From: Tribonema minus
Taxonomy: Eukaryota > Sar > Xanthophyceae > Tribonematales > Tribonemataceae
Assembly (NCBI GenBank): GCA_017506865.1
Contig: JAFCMP010000536.1
Span: forward strand, 372,001 to 436,000
Direction: 5' to 3'
DNA: 64,000 nucleotides
Every line of letters begins with the position of its first letter. The stretch's first letter is position 1. The notes below the pieces were generated by a model. That model was given only the letters and a program-made list of their open reading frames with translations. It had not been told where the DNA came from and did not search any database. Of this stretch, positions 41,068 through 54,400 are shown piece after piece. A program made the translations under genes and the position numbers.

Positions 41068-42406
41068 TTCATTGCATGCCTCAGGTGTGTCGCAGACTGG
41101 GCAGTTGATCGCTGCCCCATACTGCGCCGCATCTGGAGGGAGTCGCGCGCGCCCGCGGCGCCGGCGCTGTGGGCGGTTCAGAACGGTCTTGGAACGTTCT
41201 TCGCTTCTCAGACCGGCGCGCGCGTGGGGCACCGGGAGACGACGTGCGTGACTTCAACTGGTGACGTGGAGGATTCCGGCGGCGTCTCCGCCGCCACTGC
41301 CACCGAGCCATCTACTGACGGTAGGCCGCTCGCCTGTGGTGGCTATGTGCTTGTGTTGCTGCGTCAGTTAATTTGGGCCCGGCTTTTGACAACTTTATGA
41401 TGGGCTAGCGCACAGACAGGAGTTTCCTGATGTGCCCTCATGTTTACGAATGTCTCACGAGCGTCTCGTCAGCATGCATTGCATGTGAGTTACAACGGGG
41501 TATGTATACAGTATGCCATAGCGAATGCTCCTGTTGGTTAAATTTGACAATCACTACGCTGACAACAGGATCCATGTCTTGGACGTGAGTAGCTCCTCAC
41601 AGCCAGTCATGCAGTAGGCATTGCCTTGCCCTGGCGCTTTCATGTTTCTCATTTTCAAAGTGGCAGTAGCTGTGTTTGTATGCCAACTGCATCTGCATAC
41701 TTTGGAAGTATGGAAGCATCTCCCCACCAAGCGGAACGCAAGGGCTGGCAGCGCACATGGGCAACTGCTTCCGCTGTGCATACATATCTGCCTTGCAAAC
41801 TGACCAGTGCGCACGCCACGCCAACTGTCGGAGTCTTCCAGTGCGTTTCTTACCCCATTTCGCTCTGTGCAGAACATCAAAACGCCAACAATGCGCACTG
41901 AGCACATCGCATCAAACAGCGGTGTCCCTGCTTTATTAGTGCATGTCTTTATGCCTTTGTGTTATTAGAGCATGTCTAGTAGTCAGTATCTACATGCCCA
42001 TGCACCATCTCGGAAAACTCGTCTACGTGCCTTTGTGTCATTATAGTGCACGTCTAGTAGACAGCGTCTACATGCCCACGCACTATCTCGAGAAACTTCA
42101 CAACACATACTGCCTCACCGCTGGCTCACGCCAACAGGCAGAGAGCGGCGCCGCAGCGGCGGCAGCAGCCGGCGGTCGCGGCGGAAGAAGCGTTCTCCAC
42201 GCAGAATGGGCGGCGCCGGCGCTGGAACCGGGGAAAGCGACGCAGAAGGGGGAGGAGGGGGCGGCGGCGGCGGCGGCGCAGGCGAGGGCACCGAGAGGGT
42301 GAAGTTGAGGTTAGGGGTGGGCACAGGGTACCGCCTGAAGGGCGTGAGCGCTGCCGCCATCACAAACGAGTGGTGCTGCGAGGCGGACGTGGTCGCCGCG
42401 GACGGC

Positions 42407-42437
<31 letters not shown>

Positions 42438-45400
42438 GCGGCGGCGGCAGCATCTCGTGGGCCACGTGGCTGCTCGCGTTCCTGCTGCGCGACGCGCGGC
42501 TGCAGCCGCTGGCGCTGAGCGCGGACGTCTTCGCCGTCCTCGCGCGCTACCTGTGCCTGCGCGGCACGCTGCGCAGGCGCCGCGTGCTGCCGCTCATCGC
42601 GGCGCTCGTGCGCCGCGCCGCGCGCTTCGCGCCGCCGGGCCCCGACCTGTCGCTCCTCGACGGCGTCACGGCAGCGGCGCTGGCGGTGTGCGAGGGGTAC
42701 GTGGAGGCGGCGCGCGCGGCGGCGGCGGCAGCGGCGCCGGCGGCGTCCCTGGCGGCGCTGGCTGCGCGAGCGGGGCAGCCGCTGCTGCAGCTGGCGGACC
42801 TCGCGCTGGCGGTGGCGGTGCAGCAGGCGGCAGCGGCGGCGTGGACGACGGCGGCCGCGGCAGCGGCGGCGGCGCCGCCGGCGCGCAGCGCGCTGCCGCC
42901 GTCGCTCCTGCCGCGCAACTTCCCGCTGCCGCCGCACGTGCCGCTGCGGGCGGCGCAGCAGACGGCGCACGTGCGCGTCGCGCTGCCGCGCTTCGGCATG
43001 CGCTGCGGCGAGGCGGACGAGGTCTGCGCCGAGGTGCCTCCGGCGGCGGCGGCAGCGCCGGCAGCGGCGGCAGCAGCAGCAGCGCCTGCGGCAGCGCCAG
43101 CAGCAGCGCCAGCAACTGCTGCAGCGGACACGCAGCGCGAGCCCCCGCGCGTACTCGCGCACCTCCTGGAGACGCGCGCGGCGCTGGCGGCGCTGCGGTG
43201 GGGCTGGCCGGCGCCGCCGCAGCGCGCCGCTGCCGCGCCCGCTGCCGCCGCCGCCGACGCCTCCGCCGACGCCTGCGCCATCCTCGACGCGCTGCTGTGC
43301 GAGGCGTGGGCGGACGCGTTCGAGGCGGCGCGCGCCGTCGAGTCGCCGCACCCCATCGGCCGCGCCGCGCAGCGCGGCGCCGTGTGCCTGCCCGGCGCGA
43401 CGTCCATCGCGGTGGCGCTCGACCCGCGCTGCGCGCTGCCGCCGGGCGCGACGCTGCGGCTGCGCGGCATGCAGCGCGGCGCTGCGGCGGCGCCGCTCGT
43501 CCTCAGCGGCGCGTGCGGCGGCGCCGCGCAGACGACCTTCTCCTTCGCCGGCGACAGCGTGCGGTATGAGTACCTGGGAGGGGGGGGGGCGGCGGCGGCA
43601 GAGGGGGGCTCTGACCCTAGCGCTAGCGCGGAGGAAGGGGCGTGGGGGTTTGGGCTGTTTGCGGTAGCCGCGGGGCCGGTGTGGGTGGGCACGCGCCACG
43701 AGTCTGTGCATCCGCTGCCGCGGCGCGAGGGCGGCAGCAGCGGCAGCAGCGCTCAGGTGCCGTCCGTGGAGGTGTGCGTGCCGGGCGCGCGGCGGCTGGA
43801 GGTGCGGTTCGATGAGCGCTGCTGCCTGCCAGATGGTGAGTGCCATAGGGCTAGGGTAGGGGTAGGGTTAAGGGTATGTTCCGCATTGAGAATGCCGGTG
43901 AGGGTCAGTGAAAGGGTTAGGTTTCGGGTTAGGGTTAGGGTTAGGGTTAGGGTTAGCTCGCTTCCCGATGGACAGATGGTGAGTGCCGTAGGGCTAGGGT
44001 GGGGTTAGGGGTCGGTTACGCGTTGAGGGTACCGGTGAGGGGTTAGGATTAGGGTTAGGGTTAGCGCGCTGCCCGTTGGAGAGTGCCATGAGTCGGGGTA
44101 GGGTTGAGGTGGGAGTAGGGGCATAGGGGTATGGTTAGATCAGACCACGACTTAGAGTCAAATGGCAGGGGCCGTACGCTGGGTGCAGGCTGTATGCTGG
44201 GTGTTGGGTTTGACGGGCGCTGAGTTAGGGTTAGGGTCAAGGTTAGGGCTGGGGCATGGAGCCGGCGCCCGAACGTCATCTACTTGGAAGTACTGTACTC
44301 GTGCATGCTTTGCTAGGGGTACTGCAGCTGGAGGTGCAGTTTGACGGGTGCAGTTTGATTGCTGATGAGCCATTTAAGCTGCTGGTTACTGCTGATGATG
44401 CAGGATCCCGAAGCATTGCCTTTTAGCAACATAAACAGGCCTGTTTACGGGCCCTGTATGTTGACATGTGTACCACAACATAAGCGCCGTGAGCTGCACA
44501 CTTTTTACAGCCTCCCTGCGCTTATACGCAACCTCAACTCCATCTGTGTTGCAGGCTGCGAGCTGGTGATCCAGAGCGCCGGCGCTGGCGCCAGCGGCAG
44601 CGCTGCCGCTGCGGCAGCGGCGCCAGCAGACGCTGCGCCACCGACAAGCGAGCCCTCAGAAGTGCGCTTGTCCTCATGCGACGACTTTGCGGAGCCGCTA
44701 AAGATCCCCGGCGACACGCTGCGCTTCTGGCTGCAGCCCGGCGGCGACGGCAGCAGCGGCGGCAGCAGCAGCGGCGGCGCCGCCGCGGTCGCTGCAGCAC
44801 ACTCCCCTAGGCAGGCAGCGCGCACTGCGCCAGCAGCGGCTACAGCGGCGGCGGCGCCTGCCGTGGCGGTGGCAGCGCCGCCGCGGCCTGCGGCAGCGGC
44901 AGCGGCGGCAGCTGCGGCGGCAGCGCCACTGACATCGGAGGAAGCGGCCGCAGCGGCTGCAGGAAGTGTGACACACGCTGCGCTGCCGCTGACGCCGCCG
45001 CCGACGGGGCTGGCTGCTGGGGCTGTGGCACAGCCGGCAGCAGCGTCCGCGTTGCTGTGCATAGAGACGTTGGTGGTCGATGCTGGCGAGCCTGGCCCAG
45101 AGCCGGCGGTGGCGACGACGCCTCTGGCGGACTGGGCTGTTGCCACAAACGTCACGCCGCCGCAGCAGCTCGTGGTGAACGTGATCAGGTAAGCGCTGCG
45201 ACGGGAGCTGAGTGCTGTTGTGGTTATAGTATCTTTTCAAGCTGAAGCGAATGCAAGCCGCGCATGCGTCAGAGGTCTGCGGTTTACAATGTTCACCTTG
45301 CGTGCGTGGTACTGCTTCTATAGGCTGGTATGTATAATGTTGTGCGCCGCAATCAGCCTGTACGGGCTGATGTCTGTTGTACAGACAGCTGAGCAGCGCC

Positions 45401-48400
45401 ACCATCATGCACCCTGCAACGTTGCTCCCGGCAGCTGCGCCCTCGGCAACAGCACTGGCAGGTCTGATGAAACATCTATTAGCACGACCCACACAGGTGA
45501 TGCCCATATGATTATGCTGCATTGGTATGCCATCAGTGGCGGCACCCTCTGAAGAGCCTTCCCGTTTTTCAATGCACTACTTCGAAGCATCAACCCCCTC
45601 CCCTCTCCCCGTGCCGCGCCCCCGTCGCAGCGGCAGGAGCGTCACCGCCGCCAGCAGCAGCAGCAGTGCTCCGCGCTCAGACGCGCGCTTCCCCTTCCCC
45701 CTCCAGACCAGCGACGCGGCGCACCCCGCCGCCGCCGCCGCCACTGCCGCCGACCCTCTGCGCATTCGCACCTTCTCCTTCAGCCAGCTGCCTGCGGCCA
45801 ATCCGCAGCTCGACCCGCGGCGCCGCATGGACCACGCCGGAGCGCTGCTGCTGCGCGACTCGGAGGCGTCAGCGCACTCGCAGTCGGGCGCGGGCGGCGG
45901 CACTGCCGCCGCTGCCGCCGCTGCGATGCTGGCTTTCGGGGCGGCGGCGGCGGCGGCGGCGGCGCCGGGCGAGCGCTCGCTGACAAGTGAGGGTGACTTG
46001 TGTGTCGGGGCGAAGGTTGTTGTGAGAGCTGAGGCGCGTGATGCTCATATTGATGATGCTGAGGTTTGCGAGAGTCGCATCGGCCGCGGCGCAGCACGGC
46101 GGCGGCTCGAGTCAGAGGCGCCTGTCTGCGCACGCAGTAAGCGGTTCGCGGCGGCAGCAGCGGCGGCGCAGCCGCGGGTCCCAAGGGCTGGGGCTCAGTG
46201 TCAGGGTCGTCTCGGGGGGACCACTCGCAGGCTGCGCTTGTGTTTGTTGCGGTGGCTACACTGTACTTAGCGTGCGTTATCGACGCACTGTCTCACGAGA
46301 GTCCCGTGGACCGTGCTGAAGCGTGCTGCTGCTTAGGGCTAGGGGTAGGGTTAGGTGTGTGAGATGTCCTAGTGCTTGCGATTCGCCGCGAACGGACAGC
46401 GATGCCGCTGTCAACATGCTCCCCACTTCGTGGGCTTGGGGCTAAGGTGCTGGCGCAGGAGCACCGATCATGGGAGCATAGATCCCCTTTGGATGTGTTG
46501 ACGAACCTCGTGATCCACCTCATAATCCAAACACAGAGCTCATGGAGTCTTGTGTTTTTGCGTGCCGCCTCCGCAGTTGACTACGGCGCGTCTGTCGTGA
46601 TTGGCGGAGAGTCGGACAGCGACACTGAGAGCGTAGCAGCAGCCATGCTTGCAGAGGGCGCTCCAGAGCCTGGTGTCAGTGCTGACAGCGGTGGCAGCAG
46701 CAGCAGCGGCGGCAGTGGCGGCGGCGGCGGCGACGGCGACGCCACAGGCGGCAGTGGCGACGCCACAGGCGGCAGTGGCGGCGGCAGCAGCGGGGTGGCC
46801 ACTAGCGGCTGCACCAGCGGTCTGGCGTGCGTTAGCAGCAATGACGTGCTTGGTAGCAGTGGCACTGGTGGCGGTGGCGATGGCGATGAAGGCGGCAGCG
46901 GCGCTGATGCCAGTGTCGCGGCGGTCAGTGGCGGCAGCAGCGGTGAGCCGGATGGCAGCGGTGAGTTCATGCGTGCGCCGCCGCGCAGTATGTATGGCGG
47001 CACTGTTTGACTCGTGGCCCATTGCTGCAGCAGCGGCGACCACGGTTATTGGTGGAAGGCATTCAATTTGACGGCTAACCCCACCTTGTCACCTAGCGCT
47101 CTACGATGTTGTAATTCGTTTTCATGTATGCACTTGGTATGTGTAAAGTATAATTTACATAGTATTCATGTGCGCGTTCCCCTGAAGTTCCACCACGTGC
47201 GTGACACTGAGCCGCTCCGTACAGGCAACGTAGAGCGCAAGCGTCACTCTCTGTCTGTACGATAGTGCCTTGAGCCATCAGCGGAAGCAAGTTTGCGCCC
47301 GCGACCGTAGTTTACTACACCCATCACGGGCAGCAGCGAGCACTGCTGAGGCACAGCTGATGCCTCGTGGCACGGCGTGGCAACGCTCTGTCGATCCTCA
47401 CTAACCCCCCCCTCCCCACCCACCCCCTCCTTTCCAAACGCATCGCGCGCAGCGCCCCAAAGCCCGAAGCGCAGCGACATCGAGACCGCCGCCGGCGACA
47501 ACGACTGCGCGGACGCCTGGGGCTGCGGCTTCACCGTGCGCGGCCTCGGCTTGACGCGCACGCAGCGGTTGCAGCTGGCCCTGGCGGGGGCGGGGGTTAC
47601 GCCGGGGGGCGTGGCCTGTATGGCGGGGGTCATGCCGCTGGAGGTGGCGCGCGCCATGATGGCGTTGTGGACGCCCGCGCTGGACCGCAGCCTGGTGGAG
47701 TGCCTGGCGGAGGTATGTATGTAGTGTATTAATAATAAATATTGATGCGTAAATACTATGCAAGTATTTGCGTCGGGGTCAAGGGGAGGTGGGGCTTGCC
47801 GAAAGCATCGCCTTGCCATGTTTGCGTGGGTACCTCCTGCGCGCACGGCCTTGAGCTTGTCCCCTGGCTTGTACGGCTTGCCGTGACTGGCGACCGAGGT
47901 TGGTGACGGAAGATAGCGCAGGACCGCAGCCTTGTACAAGTGGTGAGCGTCAGGGTATCGGTCAGCTAGGGTTTGCCAGAAAAGGTTTCCCACATGAATG
48001 TGTGCTCACAGTTACGGGTCAGCTACTACCATGTGCACAGTTACCACCCACGTTGTCTTGGTGGAGCAGCGTCGTACACCAGCGCCGAGAAACAGGAACG
48101 CGCTTGCTGCATGTGACGCCGTCGAACAATGATTTATTTGAACAACGGCACAAACAGAAACCGAAATAAAACGGACGTGATACAAAGTGCTGTGTTTTGA
48201 AGGTGTATCTGTGCTGCCGATCATGGCCCTGTCTCCCATCGCAGGTGGGCAAGGCGGCGGCAAAGGAGGGGGAGGGGGCGGTGGCGGCGGCGCTTGCAGC
48301 GGCAGCAGCGCTCAACCCCTGGTGCGCGCGCATCTCGCCGCAGGACGCCGCCTTCAAGCACGCACAGGCACGTCACCTGTTGAAGTTGTAAAAAAAAATC

Positions 48401-51400
48401 AGGCTTGTCAGCGGGAGTCTGGTGTAGCCCCATGCGATGCATGCCTGTGCGTTATCAGTGACACTCTGTGTGCGGGGCGATATTAGGGTAGGGTCCTTGT
48501 TTGTGCGCCCAATTCTAACCCTAACCCCTAACCTTGCCTGTAGCTGCCAGGCAGCAATGGTAGCGGCACTCTGCACCGCCGCTGCTGCGTGGTCATGCAT
48601 GATGGGAATCTGTTGACTGGGTTCGGAAATTTCAAACCTCAAATTTGTTGTGCTTCACGATGTGGCACATGCAAGCACAGGCCCTGCGATACTCGGCTCG
48701 GCATGGGGGTCTTTCGCGCTTCAAGTGAGCATTCATGTATAGTTCTTCTACTTCGAAGTATGCACTTTTTCACTCATGACTGGCACCCCTGCAACGCTGT
48801 CCGGCGCACATGCTGCATCTGCCGCCGCAGCAGGCCGGAGTGCACCTTGCGCCTTTCTCAACTAGAAGTACAAGTCGTTCGCACACTGACCGACCGAGGA
48901 TAGTTGGGCATCAAGTCCAACAAGTCCAGTATCCCAGTATTAAAACGGTTTTTCAAGCACGTCGTTTGTGGTAGCTAACACACCTGCACCGCTCCCTGAT
49001 GGAACACCGTGTCAGCCGCAGCCAGCGGGAGCCGCCGTGCGTGCGCACGATGGGGAGACAACACCGGTATTCAGTCTCTCTACGAGCTTTCGTGACTCGT
49101 GACTGACACGCCTTTCCTTCACACCTTTTCTTTCAACAAATTGCTGTACGTTGTACATGCTGCATCCGCCGCAGCTGGCCGGAGTGCACCTGGCACCTGG
49201 CGTTGCTGTGCTTGCGCACGATGGAAGACAACATCAGTGCTCAGTTTCTCTATGCGCCTCTTTGACTCATGACTGACACCTCTGCAACGCCGTCCGTCGC
49301 ACACGCTGCGTCCGCCGCCGCAGCTGGCTGAAGTGCACCTGGCATCGCCGTGCCTGCGCACGATGGAAGACAACATCATTGCTCAGTTTCTCTATGCGCT
49401 TTTTTGACCCGTGACCGACACCCGCCTTGCTTCTTTGTCTCACAACAACAAGCTGTCCGCTGCCACTGCTGCATCTGCCCTGCATCCACCGCAGCTGGCC
49501 GGAGTGCACCTGGCTTCGCTGTGCCTGCGCACGGCGCTGCTGCTGCGCCTCAACGACCGCATCTCCTGCCTGCTGCCGGTGCTGGACCTGAGCTCACAGG
49601 ACCCAGATAACCTCGGGTACCAGGTGCGCAAAGCGATGGGCAGCGCGAACAAGGGGGTCACAAGAAAAAAACGGGGTCGCAACTCCCCCCCCCCCCCCCC
49701 CCCCCAATACACATATCCCCGTACAAACGCGTTGCGGACTCAGCCCTACAGTGGTGTATTTATTCACAAACACGCGCATCTTCTGAACTGTTTTTGTAGG
49801 GATAAGCCGACCCCAGTAACCTCAGGTATCAGGCGCGGTGCGTGCAGTGCATATTGGTGTTGACATGCATGGATATTGTGTTACGTCGCAGGTGAGCAGT
49901 TTGGTGCCGGTGCCTTGCAATTCCATGTGCAGAGCAATGGACAGCGCAACTGCAACGTGCCCCAGGCTTGCTCAAACCAGTCGCTGCTCACGTGCAGAGC
50001 TGAAGGTACACCACTCCTGCGCAACAGCAGTGCTTCTGCGACAATGCGCACCTCCGCTTGTTTGCATGGCGGTTGCCAATTGCACCGTACACTGCAGACT
50101 TCCGCGCCCGTTCCAGTTTCAGCGCATGCCACCATCGTATTCCGCCACCATACATACATGCGTGCTCCTGATATTCCGCTCGCAACTTTGGCAGCGACAA
50201 CCTTGTCGGCTCTGCAAGCCACCTCATAGGTTCTCAGAGAGAAAAGGGCGCCAGTAATGACAAGTGCAAGCTGGGATGCGGTGCTCATAAACTTCTGTGT
50301 TTGACTCCCATGCACGTGTCACGGTATGTGCTACCACACTACATTTGAAAACAGGATTCGCCAGTGGACATATTTGACAGCTGACTGAGGCCGCCCGGTG
50401 CCTGCTGCCACCCGCAGCTGCGGGCCAAGACCGTGTTCGCAGCGAACACTTCAACTGCGTGGTCTACACTCAATACAATCATTCGTACCGCCTCTTTTGA
50501 TCACCGTGTGGTTTATACCCACGACAAACCCCCACCACCCCCTCCCCCTCGCAGGCCCGCCAGCCCCCCCGCACATTCACATCGACTGCGTGGGTCTCCC
50601 CCCCCCCCCCCCCCCCCCCCTCTCTCGCAGGTCCGCCAGGCCAACTACCTCATCCTGCCGCACGTTCGAGTCGCGCGTGCTGGAGGCAGCGATGCACGCT
50701 TACATAACGTGCTTGGTTCAAAACAGATACACCTCCGCCCCTTTCCCCACGCCCACCGCACGTCAACATTGACCGCGTCATCCACACTCAAAACACATGC
50801 GCCATGCTCCCCCCCCCCGCACCCCCCCATCGCAGGTCCGCCAGGCCAACTACCTCATCCTGCCGCACGTCAAGTCGCGCGTGCTGGAGGCGGCGATGCA
50901 TGCGACGCGCGGCGCCGGCGGCGAGACCCTGGGCGTGACGCTGGACAACCTGCGCGCTGCCGCGAGCCTCGCGCGCGGCGAGACGGACATCGCCGCCAGC
51001 CAGTGCCTGTTTGCGCAGGCGTTCCGCCAGCTGGCGCACCGCGACGCGCAGCTGCTGCGCACCGTGTGGGACGGCGACCGCGTCTTCCAGGTGCGCTTGT
51101 CAGGGCTAGGTGTAGGCATCGTAATGATGACGCCGTGTGTGCCCTTGCCGGGATCATTACGTTCCGTTAGCTCGCGCACCGAGACGCGCTGCTGCTGAGA
51201 ACTGTGTGGGACGGCGACCGAGTGTTCCAGGTGCGCTAGCTAGGGCTAGGGTTAGGGCGGAGGTCGCGGCTGTAGGGGTATGTAGGCATCGCCATGATGA
51301 TCACATGCCCTTTGCGGTTCCAGGTGCGCTGGCTTGGACTAGGGCTAGGTTTAAAGGGTGGGTGCGCCTAGGGGTTGGCCATTGCGACGATGACGCTATG

Positions 51401-54400
51401 TCATATGCCCTTGCGGTTCCAGGTGCGCTGGCTAGGGCTAGGGTGAGGGCGGAGGTTGCAGCTGTAGGGGTAGTAGGCATCGCCATGATGACGGTTATCT
51501 TTGCTCTTGCGGGGCTGGTCGCGCTGCTGTCCGGGTGGGGAGGTATTGGCGGATGCTGCTCTCTTCAGTTTCAGAGGGTTAGATTTAGGATTAGGTTAGG
51601 ATTAGGGTTAGGGTTAGTGCTGAGGTTAGGGTCAGGCTCTGTCGGTGACGCTCGGGTGCTGAAGCTGCTGCTGGTGCGAAGCTGGGAATAGATGCTCCGT
51701 TTGGCCGAGGCCAAGTGCGCCAACCGCCAGCAGGTGCCGCAAATGATGAAACGCGCAGGCGTAATTGCACCTACATACCTCACGCCACATGCGCTCTCAA
51801 ATGCGCGCGCGCATGCCGCATCACACTTGAACCTGTCGAGGAGGGCAATGCTCAGTTGCTCAAGCAAATTCATGAAAACTGTGTTCCAGCGAGTTCACTC
51901 TGTGAACTCGGAGTGAGTTCAGCAAACTCACGCGCGCTGCGCCACCAGGTGAACTTTTTTGGGGAGGACAATGTGAACGATCCAGCGAGTTCATTCAGTG
52001 AACTGGGAGTGAATGCAGCGAACTCGCGCGCGCCACATCACGACCTGAACTCTGTTGGGGAGGACCGTGTGAAAGCTGTTTCAAGTGAAATTTCAAATTT
52101 CATCAACGATCTGTTCCATCATTTTCATCCAGCGAACCTCCCAACGCGCGCGCTGCGTCACCAGGTGAACTTTGTCGGCGAGGACGGCGTGGACACAGGC
52201 GGCGTGAAGCCGTTTCAAGCGAATTCATGAATAATCTGTTCCCAATACTTCACTCAGCGAAACTCTCAACGCGTGCGCCGCGTCACCAGGTGAACTTTGT
52301 CGGCGAGGACAGCGTGGACGCGCACGGCGTGAAGTCGTTTCAAGTGAATTCATGAATAATCTGTTCCCAGTTTTTCATACAGCTCTACGATCTCTTGATT
52401 CGTGTTTTTCATTTCACTCAGCGAACCTCCCAACGCGCGCGCCGCGTCACCAGGTGAACTTTGTCGGCGAGGACGGCGTGGACGCGGGCGGCGTCTTCCG
52501 CGACGCCGTCACGCGCGTCACCGACGACCTCTTCTCCCCGCGCTTCGCGCTCTTTGCGCCGTGCCCTAACGCGCGCCACGCGACGGGACTCAACGGCGAA
52601 AAATACGTGCCTAGTGCGTGTCAGCAGCACAGCGGCGGCGGCGGCAGCGGCGGCGGCGGCGGCGGCGGCAGCAGTGCGCTGGCGCTGCAGCAGCTGGCGT
52701 TCGTGGGGCGCCTCATGGGCATCAGCCTGCGCACGCGGCTGGCGCTGCCGTTCGAGCTGCCATCGCTGGTGTGGAAGCGGCTCATCGGTGCGTGCAGTAC
52801 GTAGTACATCATGCACTTTCAAACCGACACATGACATGCATACTTCAAGCTTAGATACCATTCATCTGGGCTGTTCCCTGAGCGAGAATCAATAAAAAAA
52901 TACTTTGAAGTACATATGCAGTCGGGTGTGTGCAACAGCCTTGGCCGTCAGCAAGCGCACTGCATCGTTGCTGGAGGCGGTGTGGGTGTTGACGTGTGCA
53001 AACGGCAGCGCTCTTGTGCTAAGGCATGTTTGTGCAGGCATGTGACTGGCAGTACTTTATTCGCTCTATGGCTCTTTGCCTCGTAATGCTCTGTTCACTC
53101 GCTTGCCGACAGAGACAATGACTGTCCAGACCCCCCTACCAGCCTGGCACTGACACTCGCCCTTGAGCCCAACAACAGGCCTTCCTGCCCCCCACTCCTC
53201 TAGAAACTCCATCCTTCTCACCTGTTTCACCCCCCTTATGCACGCTGCCGCAGGGCTAGATGCGAATCTGGACGACTTGCGCGCCATTGACAACATCACG
53301 TGCCAGTTCCTGGAGGCCATCCGCACGTGCGAGCACGAGGGCATCCACAGCGACGCCGCGTTCGACGCGCAGTACGGCGACAAGCTCGTCTTCACGTACA
53401 CAGGCAGCGATGGTGAGTCACCGTTTTCACGCAGGCAGCGATGGTGTGTCAACGTCAATCTCAAACTTGAATGTGCAAGCCTTGTATACCTGAGCCGCGT
53501 TCGACGCGCAGTACGTCGACAAGCTTGTTTTCACGTACACAGGCAGCGATGGTGCGTCAACTTCAAACTTAAACTTGAAGAATGTTGAAGCCCATGTACC
53601 TGAGCCGTGTTCGACGCGCAGTACGGCGACAAGCTCGTCTTCACGTACACCGGCTGAGATGATGCGTCAACTTCAACTCGAACCTGGATATCAAAATCTA
53701 TGTACCTGAGCATGAGTGCTGGCAGCATTGGTATGTGCACAACCAGCGGCGAGCATCAGATAGTGTTTCGCTGCACATATAAGCGCAATCACTTGCACAG
53801 CAATACAAGGCGCATCGCACAGGAGGGTGACATCATTGACACACAGGCTGTACTCAGTGCGAAAACTTCACGCTTTGACAACTGGAACGCCACTTTTCAA
53901 GAGCTGCAATGCGCTGTGATGCTTCTCTCACAATAATGATTTGTTGCACGCTTTGATCCTGCATATCGTATGATGTGTTTGCCGGCTGCTGCAGGCGTCG
54001 AACGCGAGTTGATACCAGGCGGGCGCGAGCGGACAGTTACATTCCGTAACCGCCACGCGTTCTGCGACCTCGTCGAGTCGCGGCGCCTGCACGAGTTTGA
54101 CGAGCAGGTGAGGCGCTCATGGACAACGCTGATGTTTGACGCCAAGCTTGCTACGTGCCACTGGCAAATAGGACTATGTTAAAGCTAGGCATGCAACCTT
54201 GAAGTTTCGCAGTTGGTCCCTGCAGTACTTCAGCGTATGGCGCAGGATCTTATATAGCTTGTGGCGCAAGCGCAACAGGTGCGGCTGCAGCTGCTGTCAA
54301 AACACTGCGTTTGCGCGCTGGCTCGAATTTCTCACAGCGCATGCCTCGCGTCTGCTTTCCTCTGTCACCTGCACTTTTTTAGGCATGATGTGGGCATTGG

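Noticed and set aside
42311..43846. Minus-strand open frame (511 codons) and overlapping + frames
   Set aside because: Shadows of exon 37. The + frame carries the ES-HP motifs and fits both neighbouring phases.
49685..49706. C22 run in intron 43 as a pyrimidine tract
   Set aside because: It is followed by AATACAC and no nearby AG opens a supported exon.
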